The notes under the pieces: model-generated
What the model was told of the DNA's origin: nothing
Database searches by the model: none
What the model saw: only the letters and a program-made list of their open reading frames with translations
Shown here: positions 33,985 to 43,600 of the stretch, piece after piece
Layout of the letters: the number at the start of each line of letters is the position of its first letter
How positions within the stretch are numbered: the first letter of the stretch is position 1
Translations under genes and position numbers: made by a program
Origin: Bacteroidales bacterium
GTDB lineage: Bacteria > Bacteroidota > Bacteroidia > Bacteroidales > P3
Length of the DNA: 49,181 nt
Direction of reading: 5' to 3'
Assembly (NCBI GenBank): GCA_024400505.1
Contig: JAKSMP010000011.1
Coordinates: 1 to 49,181 of the forward strand

Positions 33985-36864
33985 CTAGAACTTGAAAAGT
34001 TGATTATACTTATATTCTGTGATAGTGGTTCCGGGACCCAAAATATTGGCTAGTTCTTTCACTTTAAATCGTTTTGCATTGCCCGATATCACCACAGTAA
34101 TGGGACGACCCTTGATGTACTTGGCATGGAAAGCCTGCAAGTCTTCAATCGTGAGTTTGCTGATTTTGTTGGTAATCTCGGCACGGCGGTCGGTTTTCCA
34201 ACCTTCATGTTCCATGGCGTTGAAAACAAAATCGGGCAAATTGCGGAAAGTAAGATAAGAGCTATTGCGAGCTGTCACCTGATGCTCAGCAGCAGGAGCA
34301 AACTTGTCGGGGCGGACAGGGAAATTCACCATAAGGTCTTTCATGGCCTGCACACCATCGTTGGTCTTGTCGCATTGGGTACCTAAGAAGCAGTACTGCA
34401 TGGCTGGGTTGAGGTTACGGGTATCACAACGGAAATGGCCGTAGGTAGAATAGCCCAGCGAACGGAACTCGCGAATTTCTTGAAACACCACACTATTCAT
34501 TCCGCTTCCAAAATATTCATTATAAAGATTAGCAACAGCAACATCAGCAGTATCAAAGTCAATTGATGTTTGCATGAAAGCAATGTCGGACTGAAGGAAT
34601 TTCTTGTTGTGAGCATAGATAATACGAGAATTAGGAGCAGACAATTCTTTGCGATCACGGAAACCGACCACTTCCACATCGTCGCGAACCAAACCATGCT
34701 GACGAATCTTTGCGCAAAGATCCTCTGGAGAGGTGTTGCCCACAAAGGTAGCATGTCCATTGCGGCCAAATATCTTCAACACCTTGGCATGCAAACTCTC
34801 GCCCGTGCAAGAAGCAAGTTCTTTATAGCTCATACGGTTGAGTGCTCTAGATTGCTGCCCGTAACTGACAATCTCGGACAAGGCATCAAACCATTCATCA
34901 GAAGAAGATTTAGAAGCCTTCTTCTCTGTTTTAATGCCTTCAACCAGTTTGCCAATCTGTTTGGAATCATGCGTGGGGTTGAACATCATTTCAGTAGCAA
35001 TAGATAGTATGGTATCAATATTCTCTTCCAAGCCCGAAATCACAATGGCAGAACTGCTCATGCCAGCAGAAAAATACACACTACCGCCAAACTGATCAAG
35101 AAGTTGATTGAGCTGCTGAGGATCCATACCTGCTGCACCAACAGCACTCATATATTGATCTGCATAAGGCAGATTGGGGTCATCCAAGACGCCATAATTG
35201 TAATGGAGTTTAAGCTCGAAAAGGCCGTTCTTGGGATTATTCACGCTATAGAGTTTGGTGCTGGGCGAAAGCTGCGTGATGGCAACATCTTTCTCGAAGT
35301 CGATACGCTGAGGCTGAATAGGATCTGGCTGGCTAGCAAAAATCATTTTAGCAAAAACGGATTGTTCGCCTTGATTCTGTGCTTCCAGGTGATCCCAGGC
35401 GGGCTTCACAGCTTCGTCGTGCTTGGGGAACCCCATCTTGGAGCGGACAATGGTGCAATGGTTGCGGTTGAAATATTTATTGGCCACTTCAATAATTTCG
35501 TCGCGAGTAAGGTTTTTCCAACGCTCGCCGTCGCGCAGCCATTGTTCATAGCTGCTGCCTTCCATCTCCAGTTGCAGAAGGAGTTGAGAAATGCTGGAGA
35601 TACCCTCTATACGACGTTGGAGGCTCACCAATGCGGAGTTCTTAACACTCTGCAACAGTTCGTCGGAGAAAGCACCCTGCTTGATGCTGTCAATACAATC
35701 CCACACAATTTGTTCAGCAGCCTCATGGCTTTGACCAATAAGGTTGGGCACGTAAAGAACCACATTGGTGCCAGCATCCTCCAACTCAAGAGGCATAAGC
35801 TCGGCAGCAAAAAGGCGTCCATCGGTCACAGCCTTATCCAGCAATCCGCTGCCGCCGCCCAAAATGCTTGCAAGCATACCCAAGGGAAGGCAGTCGGGGT
35901 CGGAATTCTTGACACCCGGGAAACTAATGATACCCATCTTGATGGGAGTTTGGTTCACCTCCACAATTCGCTGTTGGTCGAAAGTAGGCAGCTTGTAGGC
36001 TGGCTGCTGGGGGAGCGGAGCACTACGCCAAGTGGAGAATTTCTGGGCAATGAGTTTTTTTGTTTCAGCGGTATTGAAGTCACCCACCAAGATGAGCACC
36101 ATATTGTTGGCCACATAGTATTTCTGGAAGAACTCTTCCATCTTACTCGGCTGTGGGTTTTTGAGGTGTTCGCCCAAGCCTATCACATCACGGCTGTAGG
36201 GGTGCTCGCCAAAAGCCTCTTTTAAGATATTGGTTCTAAAGTCGTAGCCCATCTGATTCTCATACATGTTTTTCTCCTCATACACGGCTTCCAACTCCGA
36301 CTGGAAAAGACGAAAAATAGGACGACGGAAACGCTCCACATACACATCCATCCAGTTGTTGAGTTGGTTAGATGGCAGGGTGTTGTAATAGACCGTGTAG
36401 TCATAACTGGTTCCCGCATTGAGGCCCGTGCAGCCCATCTTCTGCAATATGGCGTCAACCTCGTTGGGTATTGCATACTTGGAAGCAGCAATATTGAGTC
36501 GATTGATCTCAAGCTGGATGGCCTGGCGTTCGGCAGGATTCTTGGTGGCGTGCAGGCGGTCGTAGGCTTCGGAGATGGAGTCAAGATAAACCTTCTCGGC
36601 TTTCCAGTTAATGGTGCCAATTTGGTCGGTACCTTTGAACATGATGTGCTCAAAATAGTGAGCCACACCAGTAAAGTTTGGATCCTCGTTCTTGCTGCCA
36701 GCATGAACCATCACACACCCATACACCTTGGGCTGGCTGTGCTCTTCGCAAAGGATCACCTTAAGACCATTGTCCAGGTGGTAGGTTTCCACCTTCAACG
36801 GCTGCTGAGCCCACAGACTCACTACTGCAGCCAGCATCAATGATAGAAATAATGTCTTCTTCAT
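33985..36864 (-). CDS. M16-family zinc metallopeptidase, exported
   Basis: The 959-residue protein has a signal peptide ending LWAQ and a two-half M16 (insulinase/pitrilysin) layout. The inverted zinc motif HYFEH lies in GVAHYFEHIMFKGT near residue 68, and the third ligand lies in ELEAVYEEKNMYENQMG. The second half (from about residue 480) lacks the zinc motif, as usual. Such enzymes degrade peptides in the periplasm. It follows the gntR gene after 71 bp. I see no clear -7 box in that gap, so it may share the gntR promoter. Confidence 0.93.
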   Translation of the reverse strand: MKKTLFLSLMLAAVVSLWAQQPLKVETYHLDNGLKVILCEEHSQPKVYGCVMVHAGSKNEDPNFTGVAHYFEHIMFKGTDQIGTINWKAEKVYLDSISEAYDRLHATKNPAERQAIQLEINRLNIAASKYAIPNEVDAILQKMGCTGLNAGTSYDYTVYYNTLPSNQLNNWMDVYVERFRRPIFRLFQSELEAVYEEKNMYENQMGYDFRTNILKEAFGEHPYSRDVIGLGEHLKNPQPSKMEEFFQKYYVANNMVLILVGDFNTAETKKLIAQKFSTWRSAPLPQQPAYKLPTFDQQRIVEVNQTPIKMGIISFPGVKNSDPDCLPLGMLASILGGGSGLLDKAVTDGRLFAAELMPLELEDAGTNVVLYVPNLIGQSHEAAEQIVWDCIDSIKQGAFSDELLQSVKNSALVSLQRRIEGISSISQLLLQLEMEGSSYEQWLRDGERWKNLTRDEIIEVANKYFNRNHCTIVRSKMGFPKHDEAVKPAWDHLEAQNQGEQSVFAKMIFASQPDPIQPQRIDFEKDVAITQLSPSTKLYSVNNPKNGLFELKLHYNYGVLDDPNLPYADQYMSAVGAAGMDPQQLNQLLDQFGGSVYFSAGMSSSAIVISGLEENIDTILSIATEMMFNPTHDSKQIGKLVEGIKTEKKASKSSSDEWFDALSEIVSYGQQSRALNRMSYKELASCTGESLHAKVLKIFGRNGHATFVGNTSPEDLCAKIRQHGLVRDDVEVVGFRDRKELSAPNSRIIYAHNKKFLQSDIAFMQTSIDFDTADVAVANLYNEYFGSGMNSVVFQEIREFRSLGYSTYGHFRCDTRNLNPAMQYCFLGTQCDKTNDGVQAMKDLMVNFPVRPDKFAPAAEHQVTARNSSYLTFRNLPDFVFNAMEHEGWKTDRRAEITNKISKLTIEDLQAFHAKYIKGRPITVVISGNAKRFKVKELANILGPGTTITEYKYNQLFKF

Positions 36865-36935
36865 GTTTTGTATAATATTAATTGGTATTTATCAACTAAC
36901 GATAATAACTCGAATCCTCTCGGTTTATTATCTTT

Positions 36936-37286
36936 TCAATCATCCTGGAGCTGACGAAGGTCGTCAATGGTTATGCCCAGCAATTTCATCCGTTGAAAGA
37001 AGTAGGGCAGCTCCTCGGAGATAAAGTGTTGGCGGTTCAAGGCCAAGATGCGCTCTTTGGCATCAGCCGACACAAAGTATCCCACGCCTCGACGGTTGTA
37101 AATGATACCTGACTGCTGCAGATGATCAAATGTGCGCATCACAGTATTGGGGTTCACACCCAACGAACCTGCCACTTCGCGCACCGAGGGAATCCGCTCA
37201 TCCACAGCCCACTCGCCAGCCATAATTCGCTGACTCATCGTATCTGCTATCTGCAAATATATTGGTTTCTGCTTATTAAAATCCAT
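36936..37286 (-). CDS. GntR-family regulator, YtrA type
   Basis: The 116-residue protein has an N-terminal GntR winged helix (KPIYLQIADTMSQRIMAGEW, then IPSVREVAGSLGVNPNTVMRTFDHLQQSGII) and a very short C-terminal part. That is the YtrA subfamily, which usually represses a linked ABC transporter operon. Two AGTGTA-type inverted repeats lie at the promoter of the upstream ABC operon. A separate -7 box (37301-37308) and a hairpin (37334-37368) suggest it can be transcribed apart from the ABC genes. Confidence 0.92.
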   Translation of the reverse strand: MDFNKQKPIYLQIADTMSQRIMAGEWAVDERIPSVREVAGSLGVNPNTVMRTFDHLQQSGIIYNRRGVGYFVSADAKERILALNRQHFISEELPYFFQRMKLLGITIDDLRQLQDD

Positions 37287-37300
37287 AATTCATACAATCG

Positions 37301-37308
37301 CAAAAGTA
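37301..37308 (-). promoter_or_regulatory. Possible separate promoter for gntR
   Basis: On the minus strand this reads TACTTTTG, fitting TAnnTTTG. The gap to the ATG at 37286 is only 14 bp, so the leader would be very short. Confidence 0.4.
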
Positions 37309-37333
37309 ATCCACTTGTATGTTACTCGATACT

Positions 37334-37368
37334 ATTGGCAACGACATTTCTTTCTTGCCGTTGCCAAT
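37334..37368 (-). other. Ten-base-pair hairpin between the DUF4097 gene and gntR
   Basis: ATTGGCAACG (37334-37343) pairs perfectly with CGTTGCCAAT (37359-37368) around a 15-nt loop. No T run follows on the minus strand, so it may be an mRNA-stabilising end or a weak terminator. Confidence 0.6.
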
Positions 37369-37394
37369 CGCATACTTGTTGCATTCATGATTGG

Positions 37395-38162
37395 TTATTC
37401 AAAGCGCACATCTCCGTCTATGGCTTTCACATCCACCACGCATTCGTAAACTCCCCTCACAACAATATCTCCACTAACAGTATTGGCACTTATTGCATCG
37501 CAACCAACAATATTCTTCAGAAACACGTCGCCGCTAATATTATCAACCGACAGTTTCTTGCATCGAGCATCCAATATCTCTACATCGCCACTAACGGAGG
37601 TCAGCTCGGCTTTGTCAAATTCGCCTTCCTCGATATCCGAATCACCAGATACAACATTAATCTTCAACTGTCCACAATTCATATTCGACAATTTGACATC
37701 AGAATCCACACCATTGATATAAATGCGATCCAACTTGACCTTTGCCGGTACCCGCACAATTAGTTCCTTTTCACAGTTTTCATCGGAGAATGGCACCTCG
37801 CCCGGGCGACAGAAACGTACCTGCAGTTTGCCATCGGAATCAAGCTTGCGGCACATCTGCTGGATACTGTCCAACACATCATGTCCTTCATTCGATTCTA
37901 CCAACTGCACTTCTTGTCCATCCCAGCTTTGCAAAACCACGTTGCCAAACAGCCAATCAATATCAAGCGACCGCACAGGCTCGGAAAGCGTACCGCCGCC
38001 TAGCACATAGGATTGGGCATCATAGTCGTCAATCGAATATTCTATGCCAGTAAAATGCGTATCACCTCGCTCCGAATCCGAATTGTAAACAACCCTCACG
38101 CAGCTCTCCAACCCCAGCATCAAGGCCAAGGAAGCCATCAAATAAAACACAACATTTTTCAT
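37395..38162 (-). CDS. DUF4097-type putative adhesin lipoprotein
   Basis: The 255-residue protein has a lipoprotein-like signal ending LESC (Cys21). From about residue 60 it consists of repeated short beta segments with the motif VSGDV or VSGDI (SVSGDVEILDA, NISGDVFLKN, TVSGDIVVRG), which define DUF4097 and form a beta-solenoid-like sheet. The family often lies beside ABC transporters with GntR or sigma-factor control. It is the third gene of the ABC operon, 24 bp after the permease gene. Confidence 0.88.
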   Translation of the reverse strand: MKNVVFYLMASLALMLGLESCVRVVYNSDSERGDTHFTGIEYSIDDYDAQSYVLGGGTLSEPVRSLDIDWLFGNVVLQSWDGQEVQLVESNEGHDVLDSIQQMCRKLDSDGKLQVRFCRPGEVPFSDENCEKELIVRVPAKVKLDRIYINGVDSDVKLSNMNCGQLKINVVSGDSDIEEGEFDKAELTSVSGDVEILDARCKKLSVDNISGDVFLKNIVGCDAISANTVSGDIVVRGVYECVVDVKAIDGDVRFE

Positions 38163-38186
38163 AATTCCAACTACAATATTTTATTT

Positions 38187-39008
38187 TTAATAAGTCATCT
38201 TTTTGATTCTGTGTCCGCTCCACCAAATCAACAGAGCCGAAAACACCATATTGGCTCCGATATTTGCCCATATAATGTTCTTCACCAGTAGTGCCGGATC
38301 AGCATCACTCAATCGAATCACCCATTCTTCCAAAGAGCCATTTATTAAGCCTAAAGAAATCAATGGAGTTACCACTATCTGTAAAGCAAAAGAAATAATC
38401 CATACCCAAAGTATTGTCTTCCAAAACTTATGTTTCTTGAAGATAGTATTCGTAAAGATGAAGGTTGACGACATACAAATCAGTTCCGACACGAAAAGCA
38501 TAAGCCACATGCTAGGACTGAGCAAAATGTCCAGTAACGCATCACTATCCACCTGAGCAGGGTCCAGAGTGATAACAGGATTCCATACCCACTCTTTATA
38601 AGGGCCAAAGGGCAGAATCGTAAGGATTGTATCTGCCACCAATCCACCCACCAAGATCATCAATGGGCACACCACAATGCACATGAGCAGCATGCTCAAG
38701 TATTTTTCCAACTTCGAAGCTGGCAACATGGCAAAATACACACCCTCCTTGGGTCGATTGCAGCTGCCATACAAGCTCGAAGGAGCCAATATCGAGGCGA
38801 GGACAGACATACTCAACATCACCCCCCAGCGGAAGAAAGGATTAATATCGCTAATATAAGTCATATTATTGATAATACTCCAGAAAATCCATACTGCCAG
38901 AGGCATCAATGCCAGAATGAGCATCGTAACGCCAAAACGATGCCAAATATCCATTATATCTTTGCGGACAAGGTTTCCGAAACGGGTCCAATCAAATGTA
39001 TTATTCAT
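38187..39008 (-). CDS. ABC transporter permease-type membrane protein
   Basis: The 273-residue protein has about six membrane segments (VTMLILALMPLAVWIFW, MLLMCIVVCPLMILVGGLV, ILWVWIISFALQIVV and others) and no conserved catalytic motif. It lies 49 bp after the ABC ATPase gene on the same strand and is the natural membrane partner. The substrate is unknown. YtrA-regulated transporters in other bacteria are often tied to envelope stress or cell-wall antibiotics. Confidence 0.85.
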   Translation of the reverse strand: MNNTFDWTRFGNLVRKDIMDIWHRFGVTMLILALMPLAVWIFWSIINNMTYISDINPFFRWGVMLSMSVLASILAPSSLYGSCNRPKEGVYFAMLPASKLEKYLSMLLMCIVVCPLMILVGGLVADTILTILPFGPYKEWVWNPVITLDPAQVDSDALLDILLSPSMWLMLFVSELICMSSTFIFTNTIFKKHKFWKTILWVWIISFALQIVVTPLISLGLINGSLEEWVIRLSDADPALLVKNIIWANIGANMVFSALLIWWSGHRIKKMTY

Positions 39009-39057
39009 TATATATTGTTTTATATTGTTGATTACTACTTATGGCTGATTTCTATTC

Positions 39058-39891
39058 TTAATTATTTTCAAACAACCTTTTGATTGTCTCGCGGTTGCGC
39101 AAAACAGCATTGAACAATCCCTCGATATTCACTTGAGTCTCGCGACCATCATGGTTTACGCACACATTCAGGCACCCGCCAGGCAATTGCTCGGAGTACA
39201 ACGCCTGTGGATTGGGCGACAAATCATAATCGAAACTGAGCTTGCGAGTGATGGTGTCGATATCGGCGTTTAGCAACACATCATCTTGGGTGAGAATGAT
39301 GATGGGATCAATCAAATTCTCCACATCTTTCACCTGATGGGTGGAAATGATGATGGTGGTACCCTCGGACACACGCTTGGACAACAAGGTGCGGAAGTCG
39401 GCTTTCGAAGGAATGTCCAAGCCGTTGGTAGGCTCGTCCAGCAGCACATAATCAGTACCCAAAGAAAGCGCACAAGCGATGAGCGACTTTTTCTGCTGAC
39501 CATAGCTCATCTCTTTAAATTTGCGTTCGGGGTCAACCTCCATCTCTTGCATCAGATGAAGGAATGTGCCATAAGCATAGTTGGGATAGAAAGGGGCTAA
39601 TTCATTTATATATTGCATGGGAGAGGCATAATCGGGCAACTGAACCGCATCGGGCAGAAATACCAGATTCTCCAAAAACTGGGGCTCACGCTCAAAACTG
39701 ACGCGACCATCCACCATGCAAGAGCCCATCTGAGGGCGTTGAAGGCCACTAATGATTTTCAAAAGGGTGGTCTTGCCCACTCCGTTTTCGCCCAAAAGTC
39801 CGTAGATACTCCCCTTTTCAAATGTCATGCTGATGTTGTGAAAAACAGGAGTCTTTTTGTACCCAAAGTCCAAATTCTTTATTTCAATCAT
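39058..39891 (-). CDS. ABC transporter ATP-binding protein
   Basis: The 277-residue ATPase has Walker A GENGVGKTT (residues ~34-42), a Q-loop region near LPDAVQLPDY, the signature MSYGQQKKSLIA (a variant of LSGGQ), Walker B YVLLDEPTNGLD and the switch histidine in ISTHQV. A C-terminal tail of ~60 residues follows. It is first in the operon, with a promoter and operator-like repeats just upstream. Confidence 0.95.
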   Translation of the reverse strand: MIEIKNLDFGYKKTPVFHNISMTFEKGSIYGLLGENGVGKTTLLKIISGLQRPQMGSCMVDGRVSFEREPQFLENLVFLPDAVQLPDYASPMQYINELAPFYPNYAYGTFLHLMQEMEVDPERKFKEMSYGQQKKSLIACALSLGTDYVLLDEPTNGLDIPSKADFRTLLSKRVSEGTTIIISTHQVKDVENLIDPIIILTQDDVLLNADIDTITRKLSFDYDLSPNPQALYSEQLPGGCLNVCVNHDGRETQVNIEGLFNAVLRNRETIKRLFENN

Positions 39892-39934
39892 ATTTTGTTG
39901 TTTTTTTGCTTATTTTCTGCTCACAATCGTCATA

Positions 39935-39956
39935 GTGTATTAGCTTACTAAGACAC
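39935..39956. promoter_or_regulatory. Operator-like inverted repeat at the ABC operon start
   Basis: GTGTATTA and TAAGACAC flank six bases (one mismatch in the palindrome). With one more base on each side it reads AGTGTA-N12-GACACT. It begins 2 bp downstream of the -7 box (39959-39966, minus), over the expected transcription start, a good position for repression by the GntR protein. Confidence 0.65.
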
Positions 39957-39958
39957 TG

Positions 39959-39966
39959 CAAATATA
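39959..39966 (-). promoter_or_regulatory. Promoter of the ABC operon
   Basis: On the minus strand this reads TATATTTG, with a TTG 19 bp upstream (39986-39988), fitting the Bacteroidota promoter layout. Confidence 0.65.
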
Positions 39967-40176
39967 CAACCATTTTTTCAATCAGCAAGAAAAAAGTTAG
40001 ACATATCCCTCTTTTAAAACGCACACGAACCGCAGCACGACACATAATCACACTATTCTACAATCACTTATAATACGAACAATAACAAGAAAAAAATTCA
40101 ACCAACATACCCAATAAACGGATAACTATTGCCATTTTCAGCCATCAAAAACACAAAATTCGACACATTAAGCCTA

Positions 40177-40198
40177 GTGTATTAGTGCAATAATACAC
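40177..40198. promoter_or_regulatory. Perfect operator-like palindrome
   Basis: GTGTATTA-N6-TAATACAC is a perfect 8+8 bp inverted repeat, and its left arm is identical to that of the site at 39935-39956. It lies 242 bp further upstream of the ABC operon with no gene start next to it. Confidence 0.65.
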
Positions 40199-40270
40199 CT
40201 ATTTTCTACCAACAAAGTGCCTCCCATCATGTTACCTTATTGACGAGACACAAAGGCCCTAGTAACAAAC

Positions 40271-40336
40271 CTATACTTTAGCACCCTCAACCCAATACTT
40301 TAGCACCCGCTAACCTATACTTTAGCCTCTGCCAAA
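40271..40336. repeat. Three 22-bp tandem repeats, ATACTTTAGC type
   Basis: Units start at 40271, 40293 and 40315, exactly 22 bp apart. The shared core is ATACTTTAGC at position 3 of each unit (the last ends GCC), followed by variable C-rich sequence. Confidence 0.82.
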
Positions 40337-40364
40337 CATTACCCCACACTTCACATTCTTTTTG

Positions 40365-40501
40365 CCCTACCCTAAAACTCATCTTATCCCTACCCATAAA
40401 CAACTTTCACCCCTACCCATGAATACCTTTTATCCCTACCCTACGATAAAACTTATCCTTGCTTACGATAAAGCTCACCCCTACCCTACGATTGGAGATG
40501 G
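40365..40501. repeat. Six 22-23 bp tandem repeats, CCCTACCC type
   Basis: Units start at 40365, 40388, 40411, 40434, 40457 and 40479 (spacing 23, 23, 23, 23, 22). The core is CCCTACCC; the fifth unit is degraded to CCTTGCTT. Units 4 to 6 also share TACGAT. All G are on one strand, so the array is strongly strand-asymmetric. Confidence 0.82.
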
Positions 40502-40548
40502 CCGAAACAGGCATTGCCCGACTAAGGTTCCTATGAGTCGCGCCCACA

Positions 40549-40588
40549 TATAAACAAAGCGAGCCGAGGCAAAGACCTCGACTCGCTT
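40549..40588 (-). terminator. Terminator of the Oar-like gene
   Basis: AAGCGAG and CGAGG pair with CCTCG and CTCGCTT around CAAAGA (40557-40587), with one bulged base on each side. On the minus strand the hairpin is followed by TTTGTTTATAT. Confidence 0.75.
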
Positions 40589-40614
40589 ATGAAGATCTAC
40601 TATTCTAAATGGAA

Positions 40615-43600
40615 TTAGAAGGAGTAGCGAACGTGCAGGAGAATGCTCCAAGTGGAAACGAAGTTGTTGTAGCTGTTCCAAGTGGGTTCGGTGAATTTGT
40701 ACAGGCCAGCTTTGTAGGAGAGGATGTTCTCGCTGCTGAGCTGCTTGTAAACGCCCCAACTGCTGTTGAAGAGGTTGAGCAGATTGTTGACATCGGCACC
40801 CACTTCAAGAGTGGTCTGGCGACCACCGAGGTTGAAGTAGAATTCCTGATCAACTTTGAAGTTGATGCGGTTGACCCAAGGAGCGATGGCACCATTGCGC
40901 TTGCTGTACTCACCACGATGTGTGCTGAGGTAGCTGTCGCCGCTGATGAATGCTTCGTAAGCATCGCGGTTTTCATCGGAAGCGAAAGGCATGGCGGCCA
41001 GTTCTTCGGCGGTGGGGATGTAAACGAGGTTGGAAGCGCTAATGCTGGTGCTCTGGTCGGTGGTCATAGTGTAGGAATAGCGAGCCTGGGTGTAGCTGCC
41101 CACGTAGCAGAGGTTGGTACCTTCGTAGAAGAGACCGAGCTTGGTGGCGGTACGAGGACCTTCATAGATGGTGTAGCTTGCGTTGGCAATCAGGCGGTTG
41201 GGGGTAACATAGTAGGAGTAGCCAAGTTCAGGGCTGTTGTCGCCATGTACGTTGGTGATCTGAGCGAGGTTGTAAACCTGGTCGCCAGCACCATCGGTAG
41301 CAGAGACGGAGAAGCTATGGGTGTAAGCAGCCATGAGGTCGAGGCCATTGAAGTTCTTGGAGAGCTGAGCGGTAAGTGAGAAATACTGGCCGTGGATGTC
41401 TTTTGCATTGTGCATGTAGTAGCCACTCATCTTGCCGTTGTTCATGTTCTTGATGTTTTCGCTAGCATAAGCTGCGCGTTTCTCGGGTTCGCCGGGGAGA
41501 GCCACAGAGTCGGCAAGTTTATAGCCGAGGGTAGAAGCCACAACCTCGTTGAAGTTGTAGGAGTAGATGCCTTCGAGGGTACCTTTGATGCCGAAGGGGA
41601 GCTTCACGTCAACAGCAGCGGAGGTCTTCCAGCTGGTGGGCATGCGAAGGTCTTTGGCAAGGATAGTGGTGGAGGTGGGAGCAGCCAAATCCTGTTTTAC
41701 GAAAGGATCGTTGGCATAGATGCTGTTGATGATGTCGGTACGGTCGGCTGCGAAAGGCATGACGGCGGAACCGGTGGAGAGGTTGGCAATGTACTGATAC
41801 TGGAGAACATTGGCATTACCTGCTGCGCTCACAATCCACACATTGGGGATACGGCCGGTGAAGAGACCAGTACCACCACGAACAACCACTTTGCGGTTTT
41901 TGGTCACATCCCAGTTGAAACCAAGGCGAGGAGAAACGTTGACGGTAAGACCGGGAAGGTCAGCTGTGCTCAAGCCTGCAAAAGAGCTCTCGGGGTTGGC
42001 AGCTGCCACAGCCTCGAAATCCTTGTTGAGGTTGTCGTTGGGGAAAGAGATGATGGGCATCTCAAGACGGAGACCTGCGGTGAGTTTGAAATATTTGCTG
42101 AACTCGATTTCGTCCTGGCCATAGATGGAAGCCTGCATATAGTCGTAGGTGGGATAGAGGGTCTCGGTAGGATCGTCGCTATTGGCGTGGGTGATCATGA
42201 AGGAGAGAGGAGCGGCATTGTTGACAAAGCTGTTCCAGCTGTCGAAGATGTACCAGCCAGCACCACCCTGCATGAAGCCGTTGACAATACGGTTGAACTC
42301 AAACTGAGCACCACCAATGAAGGTGTGACGGCCAGTAGTATAGGTAACTTCGTCGGTAACGTTGATGGTGTTCACACGGCGGAGGTTGCTATAGGTGAAG
42401 GGGTCGATACCGAAGGTGGTGTAGATAGCATACTGGGTCTCGGTGTTGGCATCGGTATAGGGCTCGAGAATATCCACGCAGGGGAACACGTCGCCATAAT
42501 GGCTGCGGGGTTCGTTCTGGTAGGACCAAGTGGCACGGAGAGCGTTAGCACCCTTGCCACCAAAGAGACGGCTGTTCAACTCAGCTGCCACAGAGGTGAA
42601 GTTCTGCTCCTGATAGTAGCGAGCGGACTCAAAGAAGAGAGCATAATCGCTCTGACGGCCCTGAGAGTTGCGGTTGAAGGTGTAGTTGGTGCCGCCAATA
42701 TTTACGGTAGTATTGGTGCCGCCGATGGGGCTCATGGAGCTGGAGGGCATATTAGAACCGTAAGTGTGGGTGTGGCTGAAACGGATGTTGAACTTATTGT
42801 TGGGGTTGATGTTCCAGTCCAAACGAGCAAGGAGTTTGTAGTCGGGAGTGGAGAGGGAGTAGTCCTGATAACGGCCGGGATCATAGCCATAGGTGGACAT
42901 GAGGTGATCTCTGATAGCGTCCATCTGGCCCTCGGTGGGACGGTTGAAGCTGGTGCTGCCGCCAAATTCGTCGGAGTCGCTGGTGCGAGCGCGGCGAGTG
43001 CTGCCGGCCACATCGTCCATGGTGTATTCAGCATTCAAGAAGAAGAAGAGTTTGTCCTTGATAATGGGGCCGCTGAGGGTCATGCCAAGCACATTGTTGA
43101 GCACTTTGCTGTTGGCCATTTCGTTGGTGTCAACTTTGATACCACGGGTTGCGCTGCTGGTGTAGTAGTCATAGACAGATGCGTGCCATTCGTTGGAGCC
43201 CTGCTTGGTGACCACATTGATGGCACCACCTTGGAAACCGCTCTGACGAACATCAAAGGGAGTGAGGTTGATAGAAATCTGGTCGATAGCGTCAAGCGAG
43301 ATGGGGCTGCCGCCGCCAGGGAGGTTGGAGCCGATACCGAAAGCGTTGTTGAAGGATGCACCATCAACAGTAACGGTAGAGCCACGATAGTTGCCGCCGC
43401 CAGCCGCAAAACCGCCACCAGTAACAGATGCCTGAGGGGTGAGCTTCATGACATCGTTCATGCTACGAGAGGTGGTGGGCATTTTTTCGATTGCCAAATT
43501 GCCCACATGGGTGCCAGCACCAGAGTTTTCAACATTCATGTTGCTGTTCAAACCTTCTGCGGTTACCACAACTTCTTCAAGCACGTTGGCCACAATCTTC

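Larger units (their letters stand above)
39989..40548. other. Gene-free 560-bp region with an operator and two arrays
   Basis: No gene can be supported here. The region holds the perfect palindrome at 40177-40198 and two tandem arrays (40271-40336 and 40365-40501). The remainder is A-rich. Confidence 0.7.

Noticed and set aside
40365-40501. CRISPR array
   Set aside because: Units of 22-23 bp with no spacers of 26 bp or more and no cas genes nearby; this is a direct tandem array.
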